Positions 38,673 to 50,700 of a stretch of 64,000 bases of DNA are shown here, piece after piece. The stretch's first letter is position 1. The number at the start of each line of letters is the position of its first letter. A program made the position numbers and the translations under genes. The stretch comes from Nipponacmea schrenckii (Eukaryota > Mollusca > Gastropoda > Lottiidae): assembly GCA_030562195.1 (NCBI GenBank), contig CM060200.1:12524001-12588000 (forward strand), given 5' to 3'. The notes below the pieces were generated by a model that saw only the letters and a program-made list of their open reading frames with translations, was not told the origin of the DNA and did no database searches.

Positions 38673-40212
38673 TGGGTAAAATTTATCCAAGGAACTTGTA
38701 CCCAATTTTCCGTTCTTGTTTCATGTGTATTATTTTTCTTCTATCTCCCCGTATATGTTGTATTGACGTACAGGGTGCTCTTAGTAATCGGTCATCTGTG
38801 TTTTCCGACATTCTGATTAATCAGAATTGCGATACCAAAAAAATGGTCCCGACAATCTGCATAATCCGGCATCTAGTCATCTAATTGCTTATCGCTAATT
38901 AGATAATCGCATATGTTATTGATAATCGGGATCAGATATATTCATAGAAATAATTAAAAAAAATGTTTACTATGTGAAACCTTCGAGAGTGATGTAGAGT
39001 CGACTAACCACCAACATAAGGTTCTCAGAAAGAGAGTCGATTCCTGCTCCCAGACATATTATTAATTACAATAGTTTCTCAAAAGGTTTTGGACTCAAAA
39101 GATAATAGGGTACAGACTCCCTCACTAGCAGAGACATCGGCCTATCTGTGTGAATAAATATAACTCATAACCAATATGATGTAAAATAGTGTTTGCTGGA
39201 GACATTTATCATCTGTATTTTCAATTACAACAAGGTCTACCGGCACGTTTTGATATCATTTTCAAATGTTTATTGTATTTATAAGAAACCCACTTTCAAG
39301 AACGCGCGACTATTTCAATAAGACATTCCTAACCACCTGTGGTGATTTGGCAAAAGATTTGGTTAAATCGAATCTTTATGTAAATTTTGAACTGAGAATT
39401 CCAGTGCAGTCTGAACATTGTCATTTCATTGACTCGACCCAAATACAATAATGGCAAGCAAAAAAACCTTTTCTCTTCGCATAATATTTCAGTCCACATT
39501 TTTCATAAAAAAAATATGCTTAAAATATTTTCTTCCCTTTCAGTATGATTTTGTCTTTGTTGGGACACAATCTTTCTTTAAAAAGATCTTTATAAACGAT
39601 AAAATTTTCACAATTTTATTGAATGGCTAAAAAAAAACCCACAATCTGTCGTTATATTGCACTGACAAAAGCCATAAAAAATAAATAATCACAGATTGGA
39701 CCTGTAAAGAGCCAGAATGGCCATTCAACACACTGTTCTTTGTATCAATGACAGAAAAGGTCCCGCCTATCATCCATTTATATACATGTTAATTAGCCAA
39801 CCTGTAACGGAAGACAAACATTAGGACAAGGAAATCGCGTTCTTTTGAACTCCATGGAAGTATTTCATTGTGTTGTGCACGTCCAGATATTCAAAACGAA
39901 AGAGGATCATTTGACTGAGGCTACTGATAAAGTGTTTCAATATCTTGTTCTTTTTGTACACTCGGTAATTCTGCGCGACTTTTCACAAGACTTGCATTTC
40001 TAGCAGCAGTAAATTCCGGTTAATTTCATAAATAATCATGGTCATGTTTTTACCCACATAAACCAAATAAACAATAAGAAGTATATGGATGATGAAAAAA
40101 AAAATTGATTTTTTTACATCCTAAGTCTTCTGATCTGAGTTCATTAAGGCGAGGAACGCTTTGAATAAGACAAATACAGTATCATCAGCCATCTCCTTTT
40201 TCGATTTACATT
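38673..40212. other. Unassigned DNA
   Basis: Frames of 61 and 70 codons only. Nothing recognised. Confidence 0.4.
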
Positions 40213-40312
40213 TGTCGCGGTATCTTTAACGTGCACAGGGTTTCGGTTTATTGTCCATTCGAACGACTAGACGCTTTTTCCATGTCAACCCCTACGACCA
40301 GGATCACTGAAA
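40213..40312 (-). mobile_element. SINE family A body fragment, reversed
   Basis: On the minus strand: GGTTGACATGGAAAAAGCGT, CTAGTCGTTCGAATGGACAA, TAAACCGAAACCCTGTGCAC and GTTAAAGATACCGCGAC. Head and tail are both missing. Confidence 0.7.
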
Positions 40313-41021
40313 AGTAAATTGAGTTTTAAAATGAGAATTCATTATCTTGTTAGGAACCCTTACTTACAGAACTATCGCAAATCCTGATAAACCGAGGAAG
40401 AGAATGTTACTGACAGGAGAGCACGGAGCTGACATGATGAAGAAGACCTCGTGGAATTAACTGGTTGAATATAAATATTAAATACTCCAGACCACATTGC
40501 TTCTTCCAAACTATGTTTAACTTTATAAAATAAACAAGACATTTTATAATTCCACCCTCTTCGTGGCGTATTTATAAGCGATTGACTTAAACTTTGGTTT
40601 CGAGCGGATGTCATTCCACGATCACAAACAAATAACGTCTAAAGGGCGACTGCACATTTTTTTATGTTACTGAATTGGATAAATTGAATAGGTATCTAAT
40701 TCCTATAGGAGGGCAATTACATAACACAAACGCGATATAAGCTTATGGACAAAAATCACGAACGTGCCTTTGTGGTAATATCTTGTATTGAATGAGTATG
40801 TGAAATAGTTGAAATTTCACGGGATACAGATTGTAATATATGTAAGAAGAGAATTCTCTTGTGAAAACCACCCAAGTTGAGACCAAGTTGAAACTAAGGA
40901 AATTGATCAAAGTTTGGCCCCTAACTTTTTAAATCATCCATCACATTGATTGAACGTTTTCGCTATCTTGTAAACTTGCTGACACTGGCATAGAAGAATA
41001 TTAGTGCTGAGTATTACCAAT
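40313..41021. other. Unassigned DNA
   Basis: An 80-codon minus frame (40372-40614) shows no recognised domain. Confidence 0.4.
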
Positions 41022-41511
41022 CATGCCACGAAACGATACGTATCACGATACAAGTGTATCGATACGATACATATCGCGATACAAGTGTATCGATACGATA
41101 CGTATCACGATACAAGTGTATCGATACGATACGTATCACGATACAAGTGTATCGATACGATACGTATCGCGATATGGGGTAATAGATAAAAAGTAACACT
41201 TTCAATATTTTATAATTTTAACAATTATTTTTGAGGTAACGAAATGTCATTACAAGTAATTTAACTAGTTTTCTGAGATATTCTACTAATAAACTGTTAA
41301 CTAAAAAATAATTAAGCCTGTCTGTCTACTAAATTAAATGTCAAACAAGTTATTTGTAAACATTGGATTTCAGAGAAGTCCAAGAAAGAAATTTATGATG
41401 GGATAAGCATGAATTCACCGACTAGTATATTACCCACTTTTCTCTGAAATGTCATGTTATCGTCTAGAATCGATACACGACCTCGTGATACGATACGTGG
41501 ATCGTGGCATG
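41022..41511. mobile_element. 490-bp inverted-repeat (MITE-like) element
   Basis: The left end CATGCCACGA (41022-41031), followed by ACGTATC, is matched in reverse by TCGTGGCATG (41502-41511) preceded by GATACGT. The left subterminal zone carries the 31-bp repeats annotated below. The 280-bp interior is AT-rich and not coding. I could not find a convincing target-site duplication, so the superfamily is unassigned. Confidence 0.6.
41034..41175. repeat. 31-bp palindrome-rich tandem repeat, four units
   Basis: ACAAGTGTATCGATACGATA starts at 41050, 41081, 41112 and 41143, exactly 31 bp apart. Each unit contains the dyads GATACAAGTGTATC (6-bp stem, AG centre) and GATACGTATC (perfect 10-bp palindrome in three of the units). 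Frames of 61 and 63 codons on both strands here are by-products of the repeat. Confidence 0.95.
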
Positions 41512-42431
41512 TTGTATTCGCTATACATCGATGGTGCCAGCGCTAAACAATATGTGGCGAATCCATAATTTCATACACAGTTTTGATTCCATTATTGCAA
41601 TAGATTAGAGACTCGTATATAACAGCATACTGTTACCATGCTTGCCAACATCCATATAAAAATGTGTGTCAAATTCTAGTTCCTCATATTTATTTTAAAC
41701 TTACTGCTATATTAAAGAAGGGGGGTTTCACTTCTTTGAATTTCTCCGCACACTTAGAAAATGTATGTATGCCTTTAAGTTCCTTATAGAACATTCTATC
41801 ATACGTATTGATAAAGTTCGTAAGTGTCTGGTCGTATATTGTTATATCGTGTATATAAAAAGTTAAATTCATTAAAAGCCAATATAATTACATCGAGTCG
41901 TATTTATATTTCCGGATACGAAAGAAAAAAGATCAGTATTGTTTCGTCTACATCTATTTGGTTATATATATTATAATTTATTACTTTTTAATTATTAAAA
42001 TACGTAAATATATACTATTTTAATTAAAATATGTATCTTTTTTCCTTCTAGACATAGGCGATAAAGTAAATATTTTATTGCAAAAAACATGACATATATC
42101 TATTTTGTTCTTCAAAAGTCTACCTGAATATTGGATTGTTATGTCTGATAGCTATTCGAAACATCCTTATAACTCATATAACTTAGGGAAGGCTTCAAAT
42201 GACACACATGTAAACAAAGCAGTTTGTTTTTAAAAGACCAATGCTACGGTGTACTTTTTACTGGATATTAATCATTTGGCAATAACATTGCAATCGCACA
42301 CAAATCACTATTTCTTATTAGGATTTTCTTTAAAATCAATCCTATATATATACGGTGACAAAATGTAGGTAATATTCATTTGCAGAATTTGGTATTGATA
42401 TTTATGTTGTTTCCATCAGCCTTGTAAAATG
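41512..42431. other. Unassigned DNA
   Basis: Very AT-rich near 41940-42010. A 60-codon minus frame is the longest open stretch. Confidence 0.4.
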
Positions 42432-42540
42432 AAACGAAATTAATGGAGTTTTACGTCCTTCTTTTCTGCACCTTATGTGCTAATGAGGACGGGCAACGCC
42501 ATGCAGTGTGCTATTGCCAGGACAGCGGCATTATCCAAAG
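42432..42540 (-). mobile_element. SINE family A tail, reversed
   Basis: On the minus strand: CAATAGCACACTGCATGGCG, TTGCCCGTCCTCATTAGCAC, AAGGTGCAGAAAAGAAGGAC and GTAAAACTCCATTAATTTCG, ending in a TTTCATTTTAC run. This supports the family's conserved 3' end. Confidence 0.75.
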
Positions 42541-42547
42541 ATACCAA

Positions 42548-42569
42548 AACACACACACACACACGCACG
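42548..42569. repeat. (AC)n microsatellite
   Basis: About eleven AC dinucleotides with one AC-to-GC change near the right end. Confidence 0.9.
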
Positions 42570-43074
42570 AAAAAATAATATAATAGTATAATATTATGCC
42601 CTTAAAGGACTACATCAAGACTTGTTTATGTTAAAACCAAGTAATTGTCTTCCTATTTTAAGACAGAACGTCAATACCCTGCAACCTGAACACACCAACG
42701 ACTGAAACTGCAATTAGACTTTTCATATTTTGGTCGAACCTCACACTCTAGCAAATGATTTTGTGAATCTGAGCGGTCGCAATTCTGTTCGCACGTGTAA
42801 CGAAAATCAGTTCAAGAGCCAATCACATTGAAACCACCTTAGAAATGTAATTGATTTACAATCTCGAGCATCATCTTCAGCAGCACCAGTAGACACTTTC
42901 ACTACGCGCCAGGTTGGTGCAAATAAAAAGACTACTTCTTGTTAATCGAAGCCTTTCCAACTTCCTCACAAGCATAGCAATGAACAAAGTTTCCTCCAAC
43001 TTAGCTTATATCATGATTAACTTTTTATCTGAGTGAAATTTGATCATTTAAGTATTTTAAGATATTTTGATAGA

Positions 43075-43232
43075 GGGGGGGAAACTACTATCTCGTAGTT
43101 CCGGGAAAGCACGGGCCAAGGAATCAGACCTAATTTTTATTTCCTCGCACCGATCGGGATTCGAACCCACGGCACCTAGTCGCCTAGCAGACGACAGTCC
43201 AACTCGCTAACCACTGAGCCATTCACCACCCT
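43075..43232 (-). mobile_element. tRNA-derived SINE (family B)
   Basis: The minus strand holds a clean A box TGGCTCAGTGGTTAGCGAG (43203-43221 complement) and a perfect B box GGGTTCGAATCCC (43156-43168 complement), about 35 nt apart. The two possible acceptor-stem ends do not pair. An AAATAAAAATTAGGTCTG body and CTTGGCCCGTGCTTTCCCGG continue to the left. It is therefore a SINE head or tRNA pseudogene, not a working tRNA. The intact pol III boxes suggest it is younger than the family A copies. Confidence 0.75.
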
Positions 43233-45605
43233 TATTATGAAAAATATAAGTTTATTTTAACCCTCACTCATCCATTTGTCATATTCAATCTGTTATGTGA
43301 AATGACAGATCTACCCATCAATTCCATATTTCATATATTTTTCTGGAATTAAGTTTTGACACTGATATTTTCAAATCACATTAAAAATAATAAAAAGGAA
43401 TACACATAAGTATGTGATTTCTCATTGTATCTATTTTGGTTAATAAATCGATATTTGAACTCTTATTTGTCTGAAAAAAACTTGATATGGTATTTATTTG
43501 CAATTTTTAACCAAAGGCAAGAAAAAGAATATAATTTTTTTTTTCCATTTCTCATTTAGTGAATTGCAAGATGACTTTACATTTATGAGAATAGTCTTAT
43601 TTGTAAAGTTTGAACTAAATTGCCCCAATTACTGGATAAATTGGAGTTTGTGACGGATTTCGTAATATTACTCTAAATAAGATTCTTCAAGTCTGGCGAC
43701 ATTGGGTCAGGAAAGCCATTGGCCTACTCATAAATTGAAGAACGCAGTCGCCTTGTAGGCATCTTAAATTTGCCGTCGTGACCTTATATCAGGTTCACAA
43801 TTTCTAGATGGATTCTTTGTCCCTAAGGCATTCATTTAGATCTAATATCCTTTTAGAAACATATAATATGAAATCAATCAAACAAATTGTGGCAGAGTGG
43901 AATCGGGTGCCTACTACTACTATGTACTACGGATTGCACAGGCGCATACAGATGCGTGTACGTTTTCGCGTTCTAGACAAAAGGATTGTGCACCTTAAGC
44001 TTGACTAATTTATGATAATCCATAAGACGAGGCATGCGCTTATTGATGTGTTATGGAAATACAATCAACTCAATTGTTGGTAGAATGAAATGAAATTGTA
44101 GGAAATAAAAATGTGGTCTATTTATATCTACGAGCTAATAGATCTATACGTTGTGGAATGCGGACATTGTTTTTATCCTACTCTTTCTTGTGTTCATCGT
44201 GTAGAGGTCTTATTATCCAATAGGCATGACTGGATGTCGGTCCTCACCTGTATCACCAACGTGAAAACCGGGTTTGAGGCCCGAAGATTCGAGATTGAAA
44301 GAAGGCACGAGGGCTCGACACACCATCCTTATACAAAGTGACACTGTGAACTTCAGATTAACAGAACTATTTAATGGCTAGCTTAAGTTTTTACCAATTA
44401 CATTAATTATAGTGGTATTGCTGAGAACCATATAGTTCTAGATAGATTGCCGGAGTAATTGTAGACAAAGATAACTCTTAAATGACTTGTCATACTTAAC
44501 ATTTTGTAAGAAGCTGTAAGTGGTTTCAAGTTTTATAAAACAATTATTAGCACTTTATTTAAATTTAAATACTACAGCCAGCTATAAAGTGTACCAAAAT
44601 GATTGAAAAACTTTTGTTGCCGCATTATAAATTTAATCAATTTGTATATAGCTCAATCGTCCTTTATATCTGTTTTACAAGGACAAAATTTATGCTTCAT
44701 ATTTTGCAATGAAGAAACGAAATAGCTGGTGCAGGAAGACACAAAAAAGAGTTAACGAATAGGTCCAAAGGTTTTTTTCGATTTTGTTTTTGCTGCTAAA
44801 CTTCTATTTATTTTCTAGAAACAAGAAGCCGTTGCAAGCATGATCATGTATAAAAGGTGCTTTATTTACGCTGTTTGCAACAAAGCTTCACATCTTAAAT
44901 AAGAATGCATTGTGCAGTGATCATTAAATCACAAGTATGTTTAAATGAGCTTCATCTTTTCAGAGACAAAATAAATAATTCGTCACAAAACCACCCTTTT
45001 AAAGGGAAAGAGTGCGTAAACAGGCCTTCCCAATTCTTGATAATATCATAAAAAGGCTCTGTTTATTAAGTTCGAGACGCCCACAACCATAAGATGTATA
45101 TGGTGTAAGGTATTCAATAAAAGACAGGAGAGGATCTCTAGATCTCTATTGTGGTTATATTTCAGTTCCTTATTTTCATATCATTAGTGGATATGGCCTA
45201 CTCATAGTCGACACAGATCTAGGTTGACAATGAGGGCATCGTGACATTAGCAATCTTCTCAGTATCAGTTGTAACTTCATCCCCAATAACTGTCAGACAA
45301 TAACAAAAACTGTTTCGTCTCGTTACCATGACCCACAGTACCGATACCTACTTTAACAGCACTGGAGTACACGATAATGTGAAACTGATACAATATAGAA
45401 CATTGAGCTGAGGAAAGGGAAATAATTTGGAGAATACGCAGGATGTGGCAGGATCTTTAATTAAATCGTGTGCAGCCCGTGCGCTCACGGCTATTTGATT
45501 ACAATTCTAAATTTGGTGTTCTCAATTTGTGTTCAAATGACAGGTCAGACAATTTGATAGCAATTTATGCGCAGTTGTATGGTGTGAAACAAATTTGCAT
45601 TTCAT
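43233..45605. other. Unassigned DNA
   Basis: Frames at 43808-44008 (66 codons) and 44111-44341 (76 codons) lack any recognised family motif. The stretch ends where the 42-bp minisatellite begins. Confidence 0.4.
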
Positions 45606-46611
45606 CCACGTATCAACAACACTAAGGTACAGTACATGGAACATACCAGTACATCTAATATTAATAGCACTAAGGTACATCATATAAAACCTTTTTCAAT
45701 ATTTACAACACAATGTACAGTGTACGAAATGTTCATCTAATATCAACAACACTAAGGTACATGGAAATTTCATCTTATATCAACAACATTAAGGTACAGT
45801 ACATAGAACTTACATCTAATAATAACAACACTAATGTACAGTGCATGGAACTTACATCTAGTATTAACAACACTAAGGTACAATACATGGAACTTTCATC
45901 TTATATCAACAACACTAAGGTACAGTTCCTTGAACATTCATCTTATATCAACAACAATAACGTACAAAATACGAAACGTTTATCTGATATCAACAATATC
46001 AGGTAAATACAATGGAACTATCACCTTATATCAACAACACTTATGTACAGTACATGGAACTTTCATCTTATATCAACAACACTAAGGTACAATACATGGA
46101 ACTTTCATCTTATATCAACAACACTAAGGTACAATACATGGAACTTTCATCTTATATCAACAACACTAAGCTACAATACATGGAACTTTCATCTTATACC
46201 AACAACACTAAGGTACAATACATGGAACTTTCATCTTATATCAACAACACTAAGGTACAATACATGGAACTTTCATCTTATACCAACAACACTAAGGTAC
46301 AAAACATGGAACTTTCATCTTATATCAACAACACTAAGGTACAATACATGGAACTTTCATCTTATATCAACAACACTAAGGTACAATACATGGAACTTTC
46401 ATCTTATACCAACAACACTAAGGTACAATACATGGAACTTTCATCTTATATCAACAACACTAAGGTACAATACATGGAACTTTCATCTTATATCAACAAC
46501 ACTAAGGTACAATACATGGAACTTTCATCTTATATCAACAACACTAAGGTACAATACATGGAACTTTCATCTTATATCAACAACATTAAGGTACAGTTCA
46601 TGGAACATCTG
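45606..46611 (+). repeat. 42-bp minisatellite, about 24 units
   Basis: The unit is TACATGGAACTTTCATCTTA, TATCAACAACACTAAGGTAC, AA. About 14 nearly identical units fill 46025-46611. The left 400 bp holds about ten diverged units of variable length, some with GTACAGT in place of GTACAA. A T/C variant (TATATC or TATACC) marks individual units near 46200, 46283 and 46409. The unit equals 14 codons, which explains the long open frames. The right end abuts a SINE body. Confidence 0.95.
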
Positions 46612-46614
46612 TAA
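46012..46614 (+). other. 200-codon open frame made of 14-residue repeats, doubtful gene
   Basis: The frame encodes MELSSYINNTKVQY repeated about 14 times and stops four codons past the last clear unit. A second plus-strand frame (46043-46663, 206 codons) is open over the same DNA, with the repeat TWNFHLISTTLRYN. Each unit in the first frame has an N-glycosylation-type sequon (NNT). There is no signal peptide, no unique N-terminal domain and no obvious splice context. Two long overlapping frames are what any stop-free repeat with a unit divisible by three produces, so I favour a non-coding minisatellite. A repeat exon of a secreted protein remains possible. Confidence 0.2.
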
Positions 46615-46755
46615 CACCTGTGTGCTACGGGCTCTCCACGTTAAAATCCCTAGACAGTTGTAAATCGTAAAAAAAAAGACTTATACCCCTGTCTTGTCAA
46701 AATTTCTCTCATTGCATAGTACATGGCGATGCCCGTCTTCATTAGCCCATAAACA
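46613..46755 (+). mobile_element. SINE family A copy, body and tail
   Basis: CACCTGTGTGCTACGGGCTC, CACGTTAAAATCCCTAGACA, then GCGATGCCCGTCTTCATTAG and CCCATAAACAG. The upstream part of the SINE is replaced by the 42-bp minisatellite, which ends at the same point. Confidence 0.7.
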
Positions 46756-46935
46756 GTTATCATTTATAATGATATGATTATAACAGGTATATCTATGCTA
46801 TATTTGTGTCATATTGATACGATAAATACTGTATAAGTATATACCATGACACAGTTTAATTCAGATTATACAAATCCGGTGTATTTTGATTCAATAAAAC
46901 CATCTGTATAAAGTTCACCACCTGATTCACTGTTT

Positions 46936-46937
<2 letters not shown>

Positions 46938-46967
<30 letters not shown>
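46938..46967. repeat. (AAT)n microsatellite
   Basis: About ten AAT units. It is the 3' tail repeat of the adjacent minus-strand retroelement fragment. Confidence 0.9.
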
Positions 46968-46968
<1 letters not shown>

Positions 46969-47092
46969 CTCTTTATTTTACATGGGTCAGAATTAGGCCC
47001 AATACACAAGGACATGGTCCTGTCTCACATTCAGCCCATGGGGCAATACATTGGAAAAAAAAAAAAAAAAAAAAGAAAAAAAGAAAAAAATC
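46968..47092 (-). mobile_element. Retroelement 3' end with (TTA)n tail
   Basis: The minus strand reads CCATGGGCTGAATGTGAGAC, AGGACCATGTCCTTGTGTAT and TGGGCCTAATTCTGACCCAT. AAAATAAAGAGTTTATTATT follows, including an AATAAA, and runs into the (TTA)n repeat. It matches 28893-28968. A poly(A)/AAAG run lies at 47055-47092. The layout fits the 3' end of a non-LTR retrotransposon or its SINE; no reverse transcriptase is present in the window. Confidence 0.6.
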
Positions 47093-47539
47093 GAAAATAC
47101 ATAATATCTCAATATACAATTCGTCTGAAATACTATAAATACACAAGTACATGTGTATCATATGGACAGATATATGTTACGGCGATCAAGTCCATGACCA
47201 CAAAATAAATATACAATACTCCACGTACAATTTGTTTAAAAAATACACAAGTACATGTGCATGAAATGGACAGATTTTCAACCTACGATTTGTTTATAAA
47301 ATGGATGTAATATATAGTTCCCGCGGCCATGCACACGACCGCAGAAAATCACGTATTATTTCAACGTACAATTTATTTTAAAATACACAATTACAATAAC
47401 GTATTGATGTTTCTTGGAAACAAAATAAGAATCATATTTTTAAATATTTTAAATTCGTTTCATGGAAGATCACTATGACTTTTTGTTTTGAAGTGTATTA
47501 TTACATTACGAATGATTTTGAAGGATTAGGGTTGTAAAT
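47093..47539. other. Unassigned DNA with short internal repeats
   Basis: AATATACAATTCGT, ATACACAAGTACATGTG and ATGGACAGATAT recur loosely, for example near 47140, 47250 and 47360. Perhaps three decayed units of roughly 110 bp. Confidence 0.35.
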
Positions 47540-47712
47540 TAAACACAACTAGGTCCTATAGGGCTAGTCCTTGTAAATAATCGTTTTCGTATTCAGCGTC
47601 CATTTACAGCATAATAATAAATTCACTGAAATTATGAGGAAAGATAACATGCTAATCGAGATTAGAACCAACGACCACAATCTTTTGGACGTAACCATAA
47701 CGCCATACGTAC
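47540..47712 (-). mobile_element. tRNA-derived SINE (family C), reversed
   Basis: The minus strand holds TGGCGTTATGGTTACG (A box, complement of about 47691-47706) and GGTTCTAATCTCG (B box, complement of 47658-47670). A body follows with TTTCAGTGAATTT, CTGTAAATGGACGCTGAATA and GACTAGCCCTATAGGACCTA. It shares body words with the element at 26886-27110. Confidence 0.6.
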
Positions 47713-50700
47713 GTAATCAATTGTGCGAAAACCAATCAATTAGAGTCTCGTTTTAAGTCTGGTGATGATAGATAGAAAAATATTTTTCAACTTTATCAGA
47801 AAAAATAGAGTGCAGTTTGGTTTGTCAAATTTAAATGGTTTCATCTTTTAACGTAGTGCAATCAAACGCCTTTGTTTAATTCTAAACAGTGGAAGACATC
47901 ATAATTAACGTAAATAAAGTCTTATTTTGACCTTTAGAAAAGTTACATTCTTAATCCCATAATAAAAGTAAACACTGGCTCGGGAGATTACTCCTACTGT
48001 CGCAGTAATACCAGACAATCTGATATATTTAAAGGTATTCTTATTTGAGTCTTCAGAATACATGCATTATTGACTGGCCAAAACGATAGCATAAATATAA
48101 ACAAGGACGTGCAAGTGTGGATCCTAAGTTTATCAAATTTAAGGATTCTGCGAAGCCTTTCCTTGTGCATTAAGTTTCCTTGAAACTTGTTGTCCTATAC
48201 TTTTCTATTTGGTCAAGTGAATGCGATGGTTGCTTCAAACATTCCAGAAAAACACACAAGTTCGCAAGCGTTTAACAACTTTATTAATACCAGATTATCG
48301 TATAATTTAAAATTCGGAGTAGCGGGGGTTTGATTCTCTCAAATGTACGGTGTTAGACAAGAAAAATACTTCATTAAGAAAATGGAATATACAGAATTAA
48401 ATTGATGAGTATTCTTCTGTTCTAATCAATATTAGATAAGATCGCCAATAACTAAACTTGTAGAGTCTGACCAATCGTTCGTTTAAGAAGACCGGTGCTA
48501 AATATCGCATTTGCAATTGGTTGACTTTAGCAACTATAATATGCGGCCGCCCAGTAAGTCGCGGTTTCTAGCCGTATTGATACGAGGGCCACGGATCCGA
48601 TCCTGCAATAAACCCATCTAATCTAAGGTTGTATCTCTCTATTTATCTGCCTGAGTGATGTACTTGTTTTCATCTGGTTTTAGCGTGATGAGACTGAATC
48701 ACTTGAATCAAGTGTTTAATTGGTAAAATGTCGATATCGGAAACGCCAACGCCGATTTATTAGGTACACTTTCAAACTTATTGTGTATTTTATCAATCGA
48801 TTAACCTTCGTTTTTGTTTGTAATGAAAACAGGCAATTGAAATTTCCCCCATAAATTGTTCAGACGTTGACGTGAAGTATTTACTTGGATTCAAAATTGA
48901 TCCTTAGTTCTTTCTTAAACATGCATCTTTGCTTCCACTTATCATAGTATCACAGATAGTCATTAGCACGATAGCTCGAGTATTAACGAGGTCGTTTATT
49001 CTAGGACATTACTTCTAATAAAAGTGGCAAAAAATTGAACTATCGTTGAGAATCTCTTGGCTCCCGCTTCTATTTCATAGTGCAATCGTTCACGTTTCCA
49101 TCCACAATACATACACCAAATATATCTCAAGTTTTCAAACTCAAGCTGAGTTCATTGAAAATAGCTTTCGGCAAAATTCTCAATGGAAAAAGAAATTTTG
49201 TATATGTTAAGGAATAACTTATGTTTCTGAAGCATAGTAATGGATAAAGATGTGAATAAATTGGGATTGGATCCCACCTCAGATATACTGTAAGACAATC
49301 AAATTTCCATACAGGAAAATGTAAACATTGTTTATACAAGTGTTAAGGTTCACACGAGACCAAAAATGTGAGAAAAAGGCGTCAAAAAAAAAAAAAAAAA
49401 AAGAACGGTCCTCTCTTTGAAATTGACAAGCCTCTTCTTGTGATAGCCCGTCCCTATCTTAAACTAAATATGAGTAATTTTTATTGTTTAATTTTGTCGA
49501 AATTTGAGAAGTTGAGCCACACAAAACAACCATTAAATGACAATATGCTTTTGCTCGAGTGACTAAGATCATGAAGTTAAGCCTCGAGATTAGAATATGT
49601 TGGGAGGTTACATAAATCATCTACATCCCAAATGACTTATACCCGACAGAAATACATCTAAATGTTTTATGAGGGCAGATCAGCGAAAGACACACGGATA
49701 GATAAAATATTAAATATACGAAAATAGGGTATCACTATTAACTGAATATTGTCATAATGATCAGTTGAAATAAACTGACGATGAAAACGTTTTGATATAG
49801 AAAAGTGATTGAAAACTGTATAGGCCTAACGAGTGAAGCAAGGGCCTTTTTATCACATTTTTCTCAATAAACTATTTATTCCACCCAAGGCCTGTATTTT
49901 TAAGAAAATCAATCCCTTTCTTCCTCGAAATATAGATGAACACCGCAATTGTAACGCAAACTTTACATTCACATTCATGAAACACTTAAGCCATGAACAG
50001 GCCTGACGTCAGTTCTAAAAATGGATTATAACACAAATATCTCAAAAAATAAGTTATTGTCATGATATGATTGTCTAGTATGTACCTACTCGACCCTAAC
50101 AAGTTCTCGGTGGGTCAATATCATGTTAAGGAGTACTCAGTGGTCATTATCTCCCTTGTTGATATGGAAATCCATTTTTAAAAGTTGTTTACAACTTACG
50201 TTTAACTCCTAAAATTTTCTTTCAGAATTTCTGAGATAATGAGAGATTAAAATTGGCGGAAGGTTATATCTAAAAATATTGGTTTTGTGTGCAGTGACCG
50301 TCAAGCGGATGTTGATAGAATGTAGTGGTTTTACTTTCATTTTGACTAATTCAAAATGTTCAAGTGCATGCTATATTGAATTTTTGTAGAGAAACCAAGT
50401 ATTGGTCAGGCTTTCATGTGACATATTGGAAAGTTTCAACGAGATTTCTGGAAAAAGATATGGAAGGTTGAATTTCGTGATTTAACGTGGAAATAGATGG
50501 CAAATGAATTGGTGGACCGAGTCCATCAGTCTCGTGTTTATGTTATGAAGGAACCGGGTGAGCATATAGTTGACTGTAGAGTCAGTATTTGACAATAGTT
50601 TTGAAGACTACTTAATTAAATATATTTATATTATAATTTCATGGGGGCCATTATTGATCTCTGGGACAAAGTTATTAGTAATTATGTTTCACAGACTTTA

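Noticed and set aside
41004..41205. Frames of 61 and 63 codons on both strands
   Set aside because: Both are created by the palindromic 31-bp repeats.
43146..43232. Functional tRNA gene on the minus strand
   Set aside because: The A and B boxes are good, but the ends do not form an acceptor stem and a SINE-like body follows.
46043..46663. 206-codon frame over the 42-bp array
   Set aside because: It is the second open frame of the same repeat, so at most one of the two could be real.
46973..47161. 62-codon minus frame sharing a WAE.(..)CP.VL.LIL.HVK pattern with the frame at 28844-29032
   Set aside because: The shared peptide is explained by the shared retroelement tail, and both frames run into poly(F)/poly(A) or AT-rich DNA.
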